From positions 18,822-82,821 of the forward strand of contig CACVKW010000609.1 in assembly GCA_902749685.1 (NCBI GenBank): a stretch of DNA of 64,000 nt, in the 5' to 3' direction. The DNA comes from Olavius sp. associated proteobacterium Delta 1 (GTDB lineage: Bacteria > Desulfobacterota > Desulfobacteria > Desulfobacterales > JAFDCJ01). The position numbers and the translations under genes were made by a program. Below the pieces are notes generated by a model. The model was not told where the DNA came from. It worked only from the letters and a program-made list of their open reading frames with translations, and did no database searches. Of the stretch, positions 8,970 through 17,407 are shown one piece after another; positions within the stretch are counted from its first letter, which is position 1; the number at the start of each line of letters is the position of its first letter.

Positions 8970-9262
8970 AATTAATTGAGGGGTCGGGGAGTTTCCCGCC
9001 TAAGGCCCCGATTTAAGCGGAGTGGATGATCGCCATCGAAAACGGATGCTGTCTGAGACCATTAGAGATCGTTTTGAATGAACAGCTTTAGCCGACGGTC
9101 TTCAGATCGTCACATATCCCGGCATCGAGCATCATATTTTGATATCATATTTTTTTCTGTTCATTCATTACGAACTCTTTTGGTCGAGTTCATGCGATTT
9201 CGGTGGTGATTATCCATGTAAGCGAGTCAGATTTGAAAAACTCCCCGACCCCTCAATTAATT
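8970..9262. mobile_element. ~293-bp MITE-like element with 25-bp perfect terminal inverted repeats
   Basis: The outer arms, 8970-8994 and 9238-9262, are perfect reverse complements; the left begins AATTAATTGAGGGGTCGGGG. A second, nested pair (TGAATGAACAG near 9073-9083 and CTGTTCATTCA near 9157-9167) makes the interior foldable too. No significant gene lies inside. Size, terminal symmetry and lack of coding capacity fit a non-autonomous transposable element. No clear target-site duplication was seen. It fills the gap between the convergent amidase (+) and dehydrogenase (-) genes, so it could also act as a bidirectional transcript end. Confidence 0.55.
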
Positions 9263-9304
9263 ATGGCCTTCTCTGTGGCTGTCGGTTGCCGGTTGCGAAA
9301 AATT

Positions 9305-10252
9305 CTAGTGGCACGTCAAATCCAGCTTAAGGATTTCCATCAGCATCTTATCGCGCCAGCTTATTATTTCGTCCAGCGAGTTATCGCGCACAATCGGCAT
9401 CTCATTAACGCTGTCAACAACGGTATCCCCCATCGGAGCAGAAATCGTGTTCCAGGTGGCCATGGATTCCCATCGCAGCCGGTAGGATTCGGCATAATGC
9501 TCCACAAAGCTTTCGATGCCGTTGCCGGCCAGATGGGCCCGCAGCAAAGGACCGATAAAAGGATCCCGCATTCCCATGCCGCTGCAAAAGGCCTGATCCA
9601 CCTCTTGCGCACTGGCGACACCGCTTGCCACCAGATCCATGGCCTCGCGCAAAATGGCGGCCTGAAGCCGGTTAACGATGTAGCCTGAAACCTCTTTTTT
9701 AAGTTGCACCGGGGCCTTGCCGATTTTTTCCATCAACCGGCAGGTTATTTCTACCGTTTCCGGCACCGTCTGTTCACCGCCGACGACCTCCACCAGGGGC
9801 AAAAGATGAACGGGGAGAAACGGGTGAACCAGGACGCAGCGCTCCGGTCGCGTGACCGCGGTTTGAATCTCGGTCATCAGGAGGCCGGAACTGCTGCTGG
9901 CTAAAATCGTATCGGGCGCTGCCAGCGCGTCCATTTCCCTGAAGACGGGCTTTTTGGCTGAATATTTATCGGGAACGGATTCCAGGATGTAATCAGCATC
10001 CTTGACGGCCCCGGCCAGACTCAGGGAGGTCCGGATCAGTTTATAGGCGCTGGCAGCCGTTTCAGTTTGAAGACGGCCGTTGTCTTCTAAATGGATCAGG
10101 TTTAAACGTACCTGCTCGAGGGCACTTTTCAGTTTATCGTCACTTAGGTCCTGCATAATAACGCCAAAGCCGGCAGCGGCAAACAATGTTGCCCAGCCCT
10201 GCCCGATAAGCCCCGATCCGATGCATGCCACGTTTTTGATGTCGTCGTGCAT
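9305..10252 (-). CDS. 3-hydroxyacyl-CoA dehydrogenase-family protein (L-gulonate/carnitine dehydrogenase-like)
   Basis: A 315-aa NAD-binding protein. The N-terminal GSGLIGQGWATLFAAAG loop followed by D in MQDLS indicates an NAD-preferring Rossmann domain. The segment LVHPFLPVHLLPLVEVVGG resembles the HPFNPPHLIPLVE motif of lambda-crystallin/L-gulonate 3-dehydrogenase and carnitine dehydrogenase more than the HFFNP of fatty-acid enzymes; the usual Asn is replaced by Leu here. A C-terminal 3HCDH helical domain is present. The ATG at 10252 is preferred over one 15 nt upstream because GGGAG lies 8 nt before it. It would interconvert a 3-hydroxy and a 3-oxo acid or its CoA ester. Confidence 0.85.
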   Translation of the reverse strand: MHDDIKNVACIGSGLIGQGWATLFAAAGFGVIMQDLSDDKLKSALEQVRLNLIHLEDNGRLQTETAASAYKLIRTSLSLAGAVKDADYILESVPDKYSAKKPVFREMDALAAPDTILASSSSGLLMTEIQTAVTRPERCVLVHPFLPVHLLPLVEVVGGEQTVPETVEITCRLMEKIGKAPVQLKKEVSGYIVNRLQAAILREAMDLVASGVASAQEVDQAFCSGMGMRDPFIGPLLRAHLAGNGIESFVEHYAESYRLRWESMATWNTISAPMGDTVVDSVNEMPIVRDNSLDEIISWRDKMLMEILKLDLTCH

Positions 10253-10728
10253 AATATTTACTCCCATAGTGTTTATTGGCGAGAAGCTGACGAATGTTTT
10301 CAGGTGTCAGACATTGGGTTTCAGGTGTCAGAAAACAGAAGACAGAGTACAGATGACAGGAGACAGACATAGCCTTATTCTCCAATCGTCGACGCCTTGT
10401 ACCAAACTTCATGATATCCGGGTCTGGTATAAACAGCGAAGCGCGGAATATCGAATATCAAACTGCAGAATTTCGAAGGATGGATTCGCTCACGGCCTTC
10501 GTAGCCTTTTTGGCGGAGTAGTCTTGCTCAGTCCTTCTTAATAAAATAGACAGCATGCCTTACTTCGACATTCGATATTCGCTTTTTTATATCCGCCGCA
10601 AGCCGGGGTCTCTTTTTCGATTTGACAGGCCTCTTTTCAGGCCAGCGGCGGCACTGACACCTAAAGCCTGACCCCTGACACCTCAAAACTCTATTTTATT
10701 AAATACTTAAAATATCATCAACATCGCT
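10253..10728. other. Repeat-rich intergenic region
   Basis: This 476 bp gap between two minus-strand genes contains CAGGTGTCAGA / CAGAAGACAGAGTACAG tracts at 10300-10370, repeat B (10443-10583), and an inverted CTGACACCTAAAGCCTGAC tract at 10655-10685. The two CAGGTGTCAG-type tracts face each other. No gene was found. Confidence 0.55.
10443..10583. repeat. Dispersed repeat B, copy 1
   Basis: The shared core reads TTTCGAAGGATGG, then CGGCCTTC, GCGGAGTAG and GCTCAGTCCTT, with flanking TCGAATATC / GATATTCGA ends that pair. The second copy is at 27639-27770. The ends GCGGAATATCGAATATC and GACATTCGATATTCGC give it a palindromic frame about 140 bp long. Confidence 0.75.
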
Positions 10729-12417
10729 TCATATATGCGCCTCCGTTGCCCGACACCTTTTTGTCTCGATAAACGGACATCGTCCACGGACCACCAGAAA
10801 CGACAGTCCTTGGCGGGTGAAAACCTCTTGCAGCGTTTCCTGGATAGCCTTTTCATCAAAGGCGTCCAATGTGTAGACATTCTCGATACCCATTGCCTCG
10901 GCCACTTTTTCAGGATAAATCTGCCGAACCTGCTCCCCCATGGCCGTGGTACCGGCCCCGGTGCGATCCTGAAAACCAGTCAGTGCGACCGTCTCATTGT
11001 CCATCACAGCCACAACGATATCGGCCTGATGATGAGCGGCATTTACCAGGCCATTAATGGCGGTGTGGAAAAAGACGGAGTCTCCCGCCACGGCCAGGAT
11101 CTTGTCTTCAACGCCGCTGCGCCACAGGCCGCAGGCCAGGCCGATGCTGGAGCCCATTGAATATTTCACATCCAGCATTTCAAAAGGCGGGTTGTTGAGC
11201 CTGACCAGGCAGCCGGTTTCACCAACCACGATCGGTTGGGGTATCTTTTTATCCACGATCATCTGCTGCAGGGTTTTAAAAAAAGGCGTATAGGAACATC
11301 CCTCACCAAATGGCTGGCGGCTCGGGTAGGTTCTGGCCGGCGCCGGGGCTGCATCCAGCGACTGCCCGAATACATCCGTCAACAGACGGGCGATCTTTTC
11401 CAGGTGGACGTCCCCCTCCCAGGGGACATGACCGGTGGTCTTACCATATATTTTTGCCGTCAACCCTTGCCGCTGGGCCAGCGCCCTGATCTGATTTTCG
11501 ACAAACGGTTCGACTTCCTCAAGGACATACACACGGTCAATCCCCTTGAGAAAAGCGATGATCTGTTCTTCGGGGAGCGGAAATAGGGTGCCCAGCTCGA
11601 AAACGCTGAGATCTGAATGCGGTGCATATTGCTGCAACCTGGCCGCCATGTGACCGGCAGCAATGATGCCTTTGTTGCCGCTATGGTCGCCATTATTAAA
11701 GGCTCGATACGGTGGTTGATCGAAGGATTTGGCAACTTGCTTCAGCTTTTGATGCAGCGCTGCATGATCTTCGACCACTAGGGCCGGCAAGGCCGACCAG
11801 CGCAACTCCCGGCTAAACTCGGCACGGGCCGCTGGTGCCCGATTCTGCGTGGCGACGGGTGCCGTGTCAGCCGTATAATCGGCCACAAATCTTACCATCA
11901 CCGGCAGACGACAGGCTTCGGACAGCCGGAAGGCCTGGCGTGTCATCCGGTAACCCTGATCAGGGGTGGCCGGTTCCAAAATGGGAATCTCGGCAAACGC
12001 ACCTAAAAGACGGCTGTCCTGCTCGTTCTGCGAGCCGTAAGATCCCGGATCGTCCCCTGCCAGAATTACCAGCCCTGCGCCGCAGCCGGTCAGATTGACG
12101 GTCATCAACGGGTCCAATATATGGTTGATGCCGACGTGCTTGGCGGCGATCACCGATCGCCGGCCGGCCAGCGAGCAGCCCAGGGCCACCTCAAACGCCA
12201 CTTTCTCGCAGTTGGACCACTCCACGTAGAGATCGCTGGTAGGCGCAAGATCGATCAATTGCTCGACAATCGTTGTTATCGGTCCCCCCGGGTAGGAAGT
12301 CGCCACCCTGGCCCCGGCGTCGATCACGGCCCTGGCAATACTCTCACTACCGGAAAGGGTTGTCGGTATGACACCGTTTTTTCCGACCGCAGCTTCCACA
12401 TTCAGCTTGTCAGTCAT
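10729..12417 (-). CDS. Indolepyruvate:ferredoxin oxidoreductase alpha subunit (IorA)-like TPP enzyme without C-terminal ferredoxin domain
   Basis: A 562-aa protein. The N-terminal pyrimidine-binding domain starts LSGSESIARAVIDAGARVAT followed by SYPGGP. The C-terminal TPP/Mg site is clear: AGDSVFFHTAINGLVNAA, then VMDNETVALTGFQ. IorA enzymes oxidatively decarboxylate aryl 2-oxo acids to acyl-CoA with ferredoxin and need IorB. Here the C-terminus (…RCPFIETKRCRATEAHI) lacks the two CxxCxxC clusters expected in full-length IorA, and no iorB gene is adjacent. The gene has a strong ribosome site (AGGAGAGGAT) and a hairpin repeat just upstream. It may use an external ferredoxin, or act as a non-oxidative decarboxylase. 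Confidence 0.85.
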   Translation of the reverse strand: MTDKLNVEAAVGKNGVIPTTLSGSESIARAVIDAGARVATSYPGGPITTIVEQLIDLAPTSDLYVEWSNCEKVAFEVALGCSLAGRRSVIAAKHVGINHILDPLMTVNLTGCGAGLVILAGDDPGSYGSQNEQDSRLLGAFAEIPILEPATPDQGYRMTRQAFRLSEACRLPVMVRFVADYTADTAPVATQNRAPAARAEFSRELRWSALPALVVEDHAALHQKLKQVAKSFDQPPYRAFNNGDHSGNKGIIAAGHMAARLQQYAPHSDLSVFELGTLFPLPEEQIIAFLKGIDRVYVLEEVEPFVENQIRALAQRQGLTAKIYGKTTGHVPWEGDVHLEKIARLLTDVFGQSLDAAPAPARTYPSRQPFGEGCSYTPFFKTLQQMIVDKKIPQPIVVGETGCLVRLNNPPFEMLDVKYSMGSSIGLACGLWRSGVEDKILAVAGDSVFFHTAINGLVNAAHHQADIVVAVMDNETVALTGFQDRTGAGTTAMGEQVRQIYPEKVAEAMGIENVYTLDAFDEKAIQETLQEVFTRQGLSFLVVRGRCPFIETKRCRATEAHI

Positions 12418-12437
12418 ATCCTCTCCTGTGAATGAAC

Positions 12438-12504
12438 CCTAATTGAGCGAAAAACGCTCAATTAGGAGTTAATTGTTATTTTTTATCAGGAAATAACGAA
12501 TAAC
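12438..12504 (-). repeat. Hairpin repeat D, copy 2, in the leader of the IorA-like gene
   Basis: A perfect 12 bp stem, CCTAATTGAGCG (12438-12449) and CGCTCAATTAGG (12455-12466), closes an A5 loop. Beyond it lie GAGTTAATTGTTATT and TAACGAATAACC tracts. In the gene's sense it is TAAC-rich lead then hairpin, the same order as copy 1 at 1366-1423. The hairpin ends 21 bp before the ATG at 12417 and about 12 bp before the ribosome site, so it sits in the mRNA leader or overlaps the promoter. Confidence 0.75.
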
Positions 12505-12530
12505 CATTAACAAATAACTTCCAATTGGAT

Positions 12531-13382
12531 TTATTCCAATTGGGTTTGAGCCAACTTTTCAAGCACTTCTTCCAAAGCAGGTGTCGCGGGGGCATCCTTG
12601 AATCCGGCAATTCGCCGATAGATCATCTCCGCTGCGGCGTGGAACTCCCCGGGCAGGCCTGCTTCACGAAAAGTTGCCGCGATTTCTGCCATTTCTCCGG
12701 CGAATCGCCAGGCTTTGGCGGTTACATTTCGCACCCGGCCTCCCGCCTGTTCGCCAAAATTCGGCCAGTCCCGCGACCATTGCGTCTCCAACTCGCCGCG
12801 TACCCCCAGCACTTCAGCCGTCGCTAAAATTCCACACAACAGGGCGGTTGTGCCCTTGGTATAAGCCGCATAACACATCTTCAAGGCCGAAGCCTTGCCG
12901 ACTTCATCGCCGACGACACTGGTCTCCAGCGGTCCTCCCGAAAAATATGGTACTGCTTCCCGGGCCTTCTCACCGGATAAATACAGCCATGTCTTTTCCC
13001 GCTGCCAAACCGGAAAGCCGATTATGCCGCCGTCGACAAAGTCTACGCCGGCCGCAGTCATCGCCTGGCCGATGCGCACGGTCCGTTGCGGCGCAATCGC
13101 GTTGACATCCAGGTAAATCCCCTGAAACGAATGCGCCAGCACCTGTTCGGCCACTTCTTCGGCTGCGTGCGGCGGGCAGACACTGATGATGACCGAACAG
13201 GTTTCACACAATGCCGCCAGTGTGCCGGCATCGGTAAGATTGAATTTTTCGGCTCGCTGCCGGCTTTGCGGGCTGCGCCCTTCAGCGACCCAGTAGGCTT
13301 CATGCCCGCTGTTCTGAACGGTTGCTGCCACGCAGATCCCCATCATGCCGGGATGGATAACCCCTATATTTTGTTTCGTCAT
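12531..13382 (-). CDS. NAD(P)-dependent beta-hydroxyacid dehydrogenase-like protein with DUF1932 C-terminal domain
   Basis: A 283-aa protein. The N-terminal Rossmann segment is GVIHPGMMGICVAATVQNSG, a variant of the family's GxMG loop, and YLDVNAIAPQRTVRIG corresponds to the conserved substrate-side loop. The C-terminal half has the helical DUF1932 type. The ATG at 13382 is chosen because AGGAG precedes it by 7 nt; a longer TTG frame to 13472 lacks support. It lies 113 bp upstream of the IorA-like gene on the same strand. Family members act on small 3-hydroxy acids; the substrate is unknown. Confidence 0.8.
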   Translation of the reverse strand: MTKQNIGVIHPGMMGICVAATVQNSGHEAYWVAEGRSPQSRQRAEKFNLTDAGTLAALCETCSVIISVCPPHAAEEVAEQVLAHSFQGIYLDVNAIAPQRTVRIGQAMTAAGVDFVDGGIIGFPVWQREKTWLYLSGEKAREAVPYFSGGPLETSVVGDEVGKASALKMCYAAYTKGTTALLCGILATAEVLGVRGELETQWSRDWPNFGEQAGGRVRNVTAKAWRFAGEMAEIAATFREAGLPGEFHAAAEMIYRRIAGFKDAPATPALEEVLEKLAQTQLE

Positions 13383-13406
13383 CACATGACTCCTTTTAAA
13401 TAAGTT

Positions 13407-13430
13407 GCGCCACAAAGACACAAAGCATGA
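13407..13430. repeat. Single copy of a CCACAAAGACACAAAG repeat
   Basis: GCGCCACAAAGACACAAAGC resembles the arms of the inverted pair at 61526-61620 (GCCACGAAGACACGAAG). It sits just upstream of the DUF1932-type dehydrogenase gene. Nothing else identifiable lies in the gap to the MFS gene. Confidence 0.55.
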
Positions 13431-13675
13431 GTATAAAGTTAAAACTATCGTCGCCTGGTGCGCTAATGTCAATACGATAATTTCCTTGACTGCTTTTCAC
13501 CTGAAACCTGCAATCTGTTACCTGATATCAAATTATTTCTTTTAAGGTCAATCCGAATCTTCTGGATACTTTATCAAAATGTGATATAAGTTCCGCCAGT
13601 CCGAGGATTGTAGCAATCTTGATAATTAAAATACCAAAATCATACAGTAGATAAAATTTTTGAGATAGTTCGAAT

Positions 13676-14833
13676 ATGTGGCTGATCCTGATCGCATTTA
13701 TCCTACATTTTACCCGCCACGGCATTATTTTTCCGTTCATCCCCTTGCTGTCTGTAAAAATGGGAGCCGGCCCGACGACCATCGGATTTATCGTCGGTGC
13801 GTTTAGCCTGATCGCCGTGTTTTTATCCATACCCATTGGCGGACTGGTGGATCGGTTTGGCGTCAAACGGCTGATGGTTTTCGGGGTCGTCTGCAATATT
13901 GCAAATGCCGTCATTTTGTTGCATACGGACACGGTTTTAAAACTAATTGCTGCTCAATTGATTGCCGGCATCGCATTTTTACTGCATGTTGTTGCCAGCC
14001 AGACCTTTATCTCACGGCTGCCCGATGCTTCTCGACGCGAGAAAGGGTTCGGCTGGCTCAGTTTCGGTGGTGCCGCAGGTCTTAGCGCGGGACCAATCCT
14101 GGGTGGTATTCTGGTAGATCGCTTTGATTACCAGGTTGCATTTTGGGTAGTTTTGGTGTTGTCGAGCGGTGGACTAATTTTATTGGGGTTGAAAAATACC
14201 AGGGATACGGCTCCGCCGAGGCCCTCATACAGTCTCCTCCAAGACGCCCGGCAGGTCAGAGCAATGGCCGGGGATCCAAAGGTAATGATGATTCTATTTT
14301 TTACGTTTGCGATCATTTTTGCTGCCAGTCTGCGGTCTTCATTTTTGCCGCTCCTGCTTCGCGCCGAGGGATTATCAGAGTTTACGGTGGGGTTATTGAT
14401 TTCTGTTTTCGCGATCATGGCGACTTCCATCAGACTCATATTTGGTAGGCTGCTGGATATTTTTGATCGCAAGAAAATTCTTGCGTATTCCATGCTGGCC
14501 ATCATCCTGGCAGTCGGACTGATACCATCCGCGGCTTCGGTAGCAGGATTCACCATCCTGATATCGATATTCGGACTCGGATTCGGCATGACCCAGCCGC
14601 TATCGATGGTAATGATATCCGACCTGACCAATCCGACGAGATCCGGTCTGGCCATGGGTCTACGTTTCACCGCCATTATGCTGGCAGGTCTGCTCAGCCC
14701 GATCATTCTCGGCTTCATCATCGAAACCATAGGACTGAGTCCCGCCTTTTATGCTGCAGCCGTGGTGGTTGTCCTGGCCGGTATTCGCATGTTCATCCTC
14801 CGGCCGGATCTGATTCCCGACAGACGCCAGTAA
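13676..14833 (+). CDS. Major facilitator superfamily (MFS) transporter
   Basis: A 385-aa, about 12-helix inner-membrane permease. The MFS motif-A loop between helices 2 and 3 is recognisable as GGLVDRFGVKRLM, and a related loop, GRLLDIFDRKKIL, occurs between helices 8 and 9 in the second half. An in-frame TGA lies five codons before the ATG, which fixes the start region, though the ribosome site is weak. It stands alone and faces away from the minus-strand dehydrogenase block. Substrate cannot be predicted; DHA1-type efflux is the usual default. Confidence 0.88.
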   Translation: MWLILIAFILHFTRHGIIFPFIPLLSVKMGAGPTTIGFIVGAFSLIAVFLSIPIGGLVDRFGVKRLMVFGVVCNIANAVILLHTDTVLKLIAAQLIAGIAFLLHVVASQTFISRLPDASRREKGFGWLSFGGAAGLSAGPILGGILVDRFDYQVAFWVVLVLSSGGLILLGLKNTRDTAPPRPSYSLLQDARQVRAMAGDPKVMMILFFTFAIIFAASLRSSFLPLLLRAEGLSEFTVGLLISVFAIMATSIRLIFGRLLDIFDRKKILAYSMLAIILAVGLIPSAASVAGFTILISIFGLGFGMTQPLSMVMISDLTNPTRSGLAMGLRFTAIMLAGLLSPIILGFIIETIGLSPAFYAAAVVVVLAGIRMFILRPDLIPDRRQ

Positions 14834-14932
14834 GGTTCGCTCAAACAATATAATGTCAAAGTCAGCTCAAACTGCGTCAGATATAAGCGATTTGCTTTGC
14901 CGGATTTGGTCCATCATAATGGGAAAACACTC

Positions 14933-14961
14933 TTGACAGGCGGTTTAGTTTAGCTTAGCAA
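14933..14961 (+). promoter_or_regulatory. Candidate sigma70-type promoter for the ABC/Dha operon
   Basis: A perfect -35 (TTGACA, 14933-14938) is followed after 17 bp by TAGCAA as a weak -10. It lies 89 bp upstream of the binding-protein ATG and is the only good -35 in the gap. The weak -10 suggests that an activator may be needed. Confidence 0.35.
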
Positions 14962-15049
14962 TAAACTTAATTATGTGAATGCCTTATATTTTGGAGGCGG
15001 GGGCGGATCAATATGTTCATCTTAACCTTTATCAAAAGGAGGTAGTCAA

Positions 15050-16375
15050 ATGAAAAATCTGAGGATCGGTGTACTTGCAGGTATTTTGATAGCAGTATTT
15101 GCTATCGGCGCAGCTCATGCAGCAGACAAATTCATAACCCTGGGTTGGGCAGCATGGGACCCGGCAAATGCATTAGTTGAGTTGTCCAAGGACTTTACAA
15201 CGCAAACCGGAATTGAGGTCAAATTTGAATTTGTTCCCTGGACTAATTTCGCCGACAGAATGCTAAATGAACTGAACCAGGGCGGCAAAACATTTGATGT
15301 TTTGATTGGCGACAGCCAATGGATCGGTGGTGGTGCCGTGTATGGTCATTACGTAAAACTGAATGATTTCTTTGACAAAGAAGGCATCAGCATGGATGAC
15401 TTTTTAGCCCCCACGGTTTATGGTTATTCCACATGGCCAAAAGGAACGCCCAACTATTATGCACTACCTGCTTTTGGAGATGCGAATGCCTGGGTTTATA
15501 GAAAAGACTGGTTTTCAAAGCCGGAACTTCGGGAAGAATTTAAGAAGAAATACGGCTATAAGCTGGATGCACCTAAAACATGGACGCAATTAATGGATAT
15601 TGCGAAATTTTTTCAGGGTCGTGTTGTCGATGGGAAAAAAAGATATGGTGCCGCTATATTCACGGAAAGAGGTTCTGAAGGAATTACGATGGGTGTCACA
15701 TCTGCGATGTACGCATGGGGGTTTCAATATGAAGACCCCAAAAAACCATACCACATGGATGGGTTTGTCAATAGTCCGGAAGCGGTGGCTGCCTTGGAAT
15801 TCTATAAAGAGCTATATGACTGCTGTACGCCCCCGGGCCATTCTGATGCATACATGGTTGCCGATTTGGACGCCTATGATTCGGGGCAGGTCGCTATGCA
15901 AATGAACTGGTACGCATTTTTCCCCGGAATCAACAAATCTGAAAATGTTGGTTTTGGCAAAACAGACTTTTTTTCCAACCCTGATCAATTAACTTCCGGA
16001 GCAACTTTAGGTGGCCAGGGAATGTCGGTGGTCTCCTATTCTGACAAAAAGGATTTAGCGCTTCGGTATATTAAGTGGTTTGCTCAACCTGAAGTTCAAA
16101 AGAAATGGTGGTCGTTAGGCGGTTATTCATGCCATAAATCGGTACTAAACGATCCCGGGTTTGCAAAATCTCAACCTTATGCTCAGGGATTTCTTGATTC
16201 AATGGGTAAGGTTAAAGATTTTTGGCAAGAACCCACTTTTGTGGAATTGATGCTGCCAATGCAGAAACGCGTTCATGATTACGTAGTGGGAGGTAAGGGT
16301 ACCGCTAAAGAAGCACTTGATAAACTTATTGTAGACTGGAAAGAGGTTTTTGAGGAAGAAGGAAAATATAAATAG
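15050..16375 (+). CDS. ABC transporter extracellular solute-binding protein (sugar/polyol family 1)
   Basis: A 441-aa periplasmic protein with a textbook signal peptide cleaved after AAHA (residue 24) and a very strong AAAGGAGG ribosome site. The mature protein has family-1 features: an early TGIEVKFEFVPW segment and the conserved WYAFFPG and GGQGMSVVSYS regions. It should bind the substrate and deliver it to the two permeases downstream. The link to dihydroxyacetone kinase genes suggests glycerol, dihydroxyacetone or a related polyol. A stem-loop separates it from the first permease, a common way to keep binding protein in excess. Confidence 0.92.
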   Translation: MKNLRIGVLAGILIAVFAIGAAHAADKFITLGWAAWDPANALVELSKDFTTQTGIEVKFEFVPWTNFADRMLNELNQGGKTFDVLIGDSQWIGGGAVYGHYVKLNDFFDKEGISMDDFLAPTVYGYSTWPKGTPNYYALPAFGDANAWVYRKDWFSKPELREEFKKKYGYKLDAPKTWTQLMDIAKFFQGRVVDGKKRYGAAIFTERGSEGITMGVTSAMYAWGFQYEDPKKPYHMDGFVNSPEAVAALEFYKELYDCCTPPGHSDAYMVADLDAYDSGQVAMQMNWYAFFPGINKSENVGFGKTDFFSNPDQLTSGATLGGQGMSVVSYSDKKDLALRYIKWFAQPEVQKKWWSLGGYSCHKSVLNDPGFAKSQPYAQGFLDSMGKVKDFWQEPTFVELMLPMQKRVHDYVVGGKGTAKEALDKLIVDWKEVFEEEGKYK

Positions 16376-16408
16376 GGTCTCAATACAAGTCAGTTCGCTC
16401 AACGATAT

Positions 16409-16438
16409 GGGCACTCTAACTTCCAGGGCGGAGTGTCC
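16409..16438 (+). promoter_or_regulatory. Intercistronic stem-loop after the binding-protein gene
   Basis: GGGCACTC (16409-16416) pairs with GAGTGTCC (16431-16438), with one G-T wobble. No T-run follows, so it more probably protects the upstream mRNA or partly attenuates than terminates. Such hairpins are common between binding-protein and permease genes. Confidence 0.45.
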
Positions 16439-16498
16439 ATGTTACCATTAGTGCTCCGTATGTATAACCGTTAATTGTCAAGATGATATAGCAAGGCA

Positions 16499-17404
16499 AT
16501 GATAAAAAGAATAAATAACAAGCTTTTAAACATGTCCGACCGGGCTATCGCCTGGCTGTTTACAGCGCCGACCCTCATCCTATTGGTATTTATCAATATT
16601 TACCCGCTTATCTGGTCGGTTTATCTGTCTTTCACCAATTACAAGGCCAATCGACGCGGCGTAGAAATCGCGTGGGTTGGGTTGAAGTGGTATAAAAAAA
16701 TATTGACCGATGAAGATGTTTGGGCCAATCTACAGGTCACCGCCCATTTCCTGTTTTGGACAATTCTCTTACAAGGCCTCATTGGCCTGTCATTGGCGTT
16801 GCTCTTGAACAAAAAATTTAAGGGCCATGAGTTTTTCACGACCATAGTTGTTCTGCCGATGATGCTCTCGCCAGCTGTTGTCGGTGTTTTTTGGACTTAT
16901 ATGTATCAGCCACAGGCCGGCATTTTTAATTATATTATTAATTTTTTTTACGATTTTGGTGAATTTTCAATGATCGCGGATGTTTCACTGGCGCCGTGGA
17001 GCATCATCATCGTCGATACCTGGATTTGGTCGCCTTTTGTCTTGCTCTTGTGCCTGGCAGGTTTAAGATCCATCCCGGATTATCTATATGAAGCTGCTGA
17101 AGTTGATCGAGCAAGTAAATGGCAACAATTTATCCATATCACGTTGCCTTCCGTCCTTCCGTTTTTGATGCTGGCAGTACTATTTCGGGGGATAGAAAAT
17201 TTTAAGATGTTTGACATGGTCAATGAACTTACCGGTGGCGGGCCGGGTTCGGTGACGGAATTAGCGTCCATACATTTAAAAAGAGCGGCATTCGAGAAGT
17301 GGCGCACCGGATACAGTTCTGCATTTGCAGTCATCCTTTTTGTAACCGTATTTGGTGCCGGAAATATATATGTTAAGTTTTTAAATCGAATAAAAGAGAA
17401 ATGA
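16499..17404 (+). CDS. ABC transporter permease (MalF/UgpA type)
   Basis: A 301-aa six-helix inner-membrane protein. The cytoplasmic EAA loop is visible as EAAEVDRASKWQQFIHITLPSVLP, which docks with the ATPases. The N-terminal ATPTLILLVFINIYPLIWSVY type helix is typical of sugar-ABC permeases. It is the first of a permease pair; the partner starts 4 nt after its stop, so the two are cotranscribed. Confidence 0.92.
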   Translation: MIKRINNKLLNMSDRAIAWLFTAPTLILLVFINIYPLIWSVYLSFTNYKANRRGVEIAWVGLKWYKKILTDEDVWANLQVTAHFLFWTILLQGLIGLSLALLLNKKFKGHEFFTTIVVLPMMLSPAVVGVFWTYMYQPQAGIFNYIINFFYDFGEFSMIADVSLAPWSIIIVDTWIWSPFVLLLCLAGLRSIPDYLYEAAEVDRASKWQQFIHITLPSVLPFLMLAVLFRGIENFKMFDMVNELTGGGPGSVTELASIHLKRAAFEKWRTGYSSAFAVILFVTVFGAGNIYVKFLNRIKEK

Positions 17405-17407
17405 TAA

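Noticed and set aside
9203..9688. 161-codon plus-strand frame
   Set aside because: Antisense to the 3-hydroxyacyl-CoA dehydrogenase gene, which has clear motifs on the other strand.
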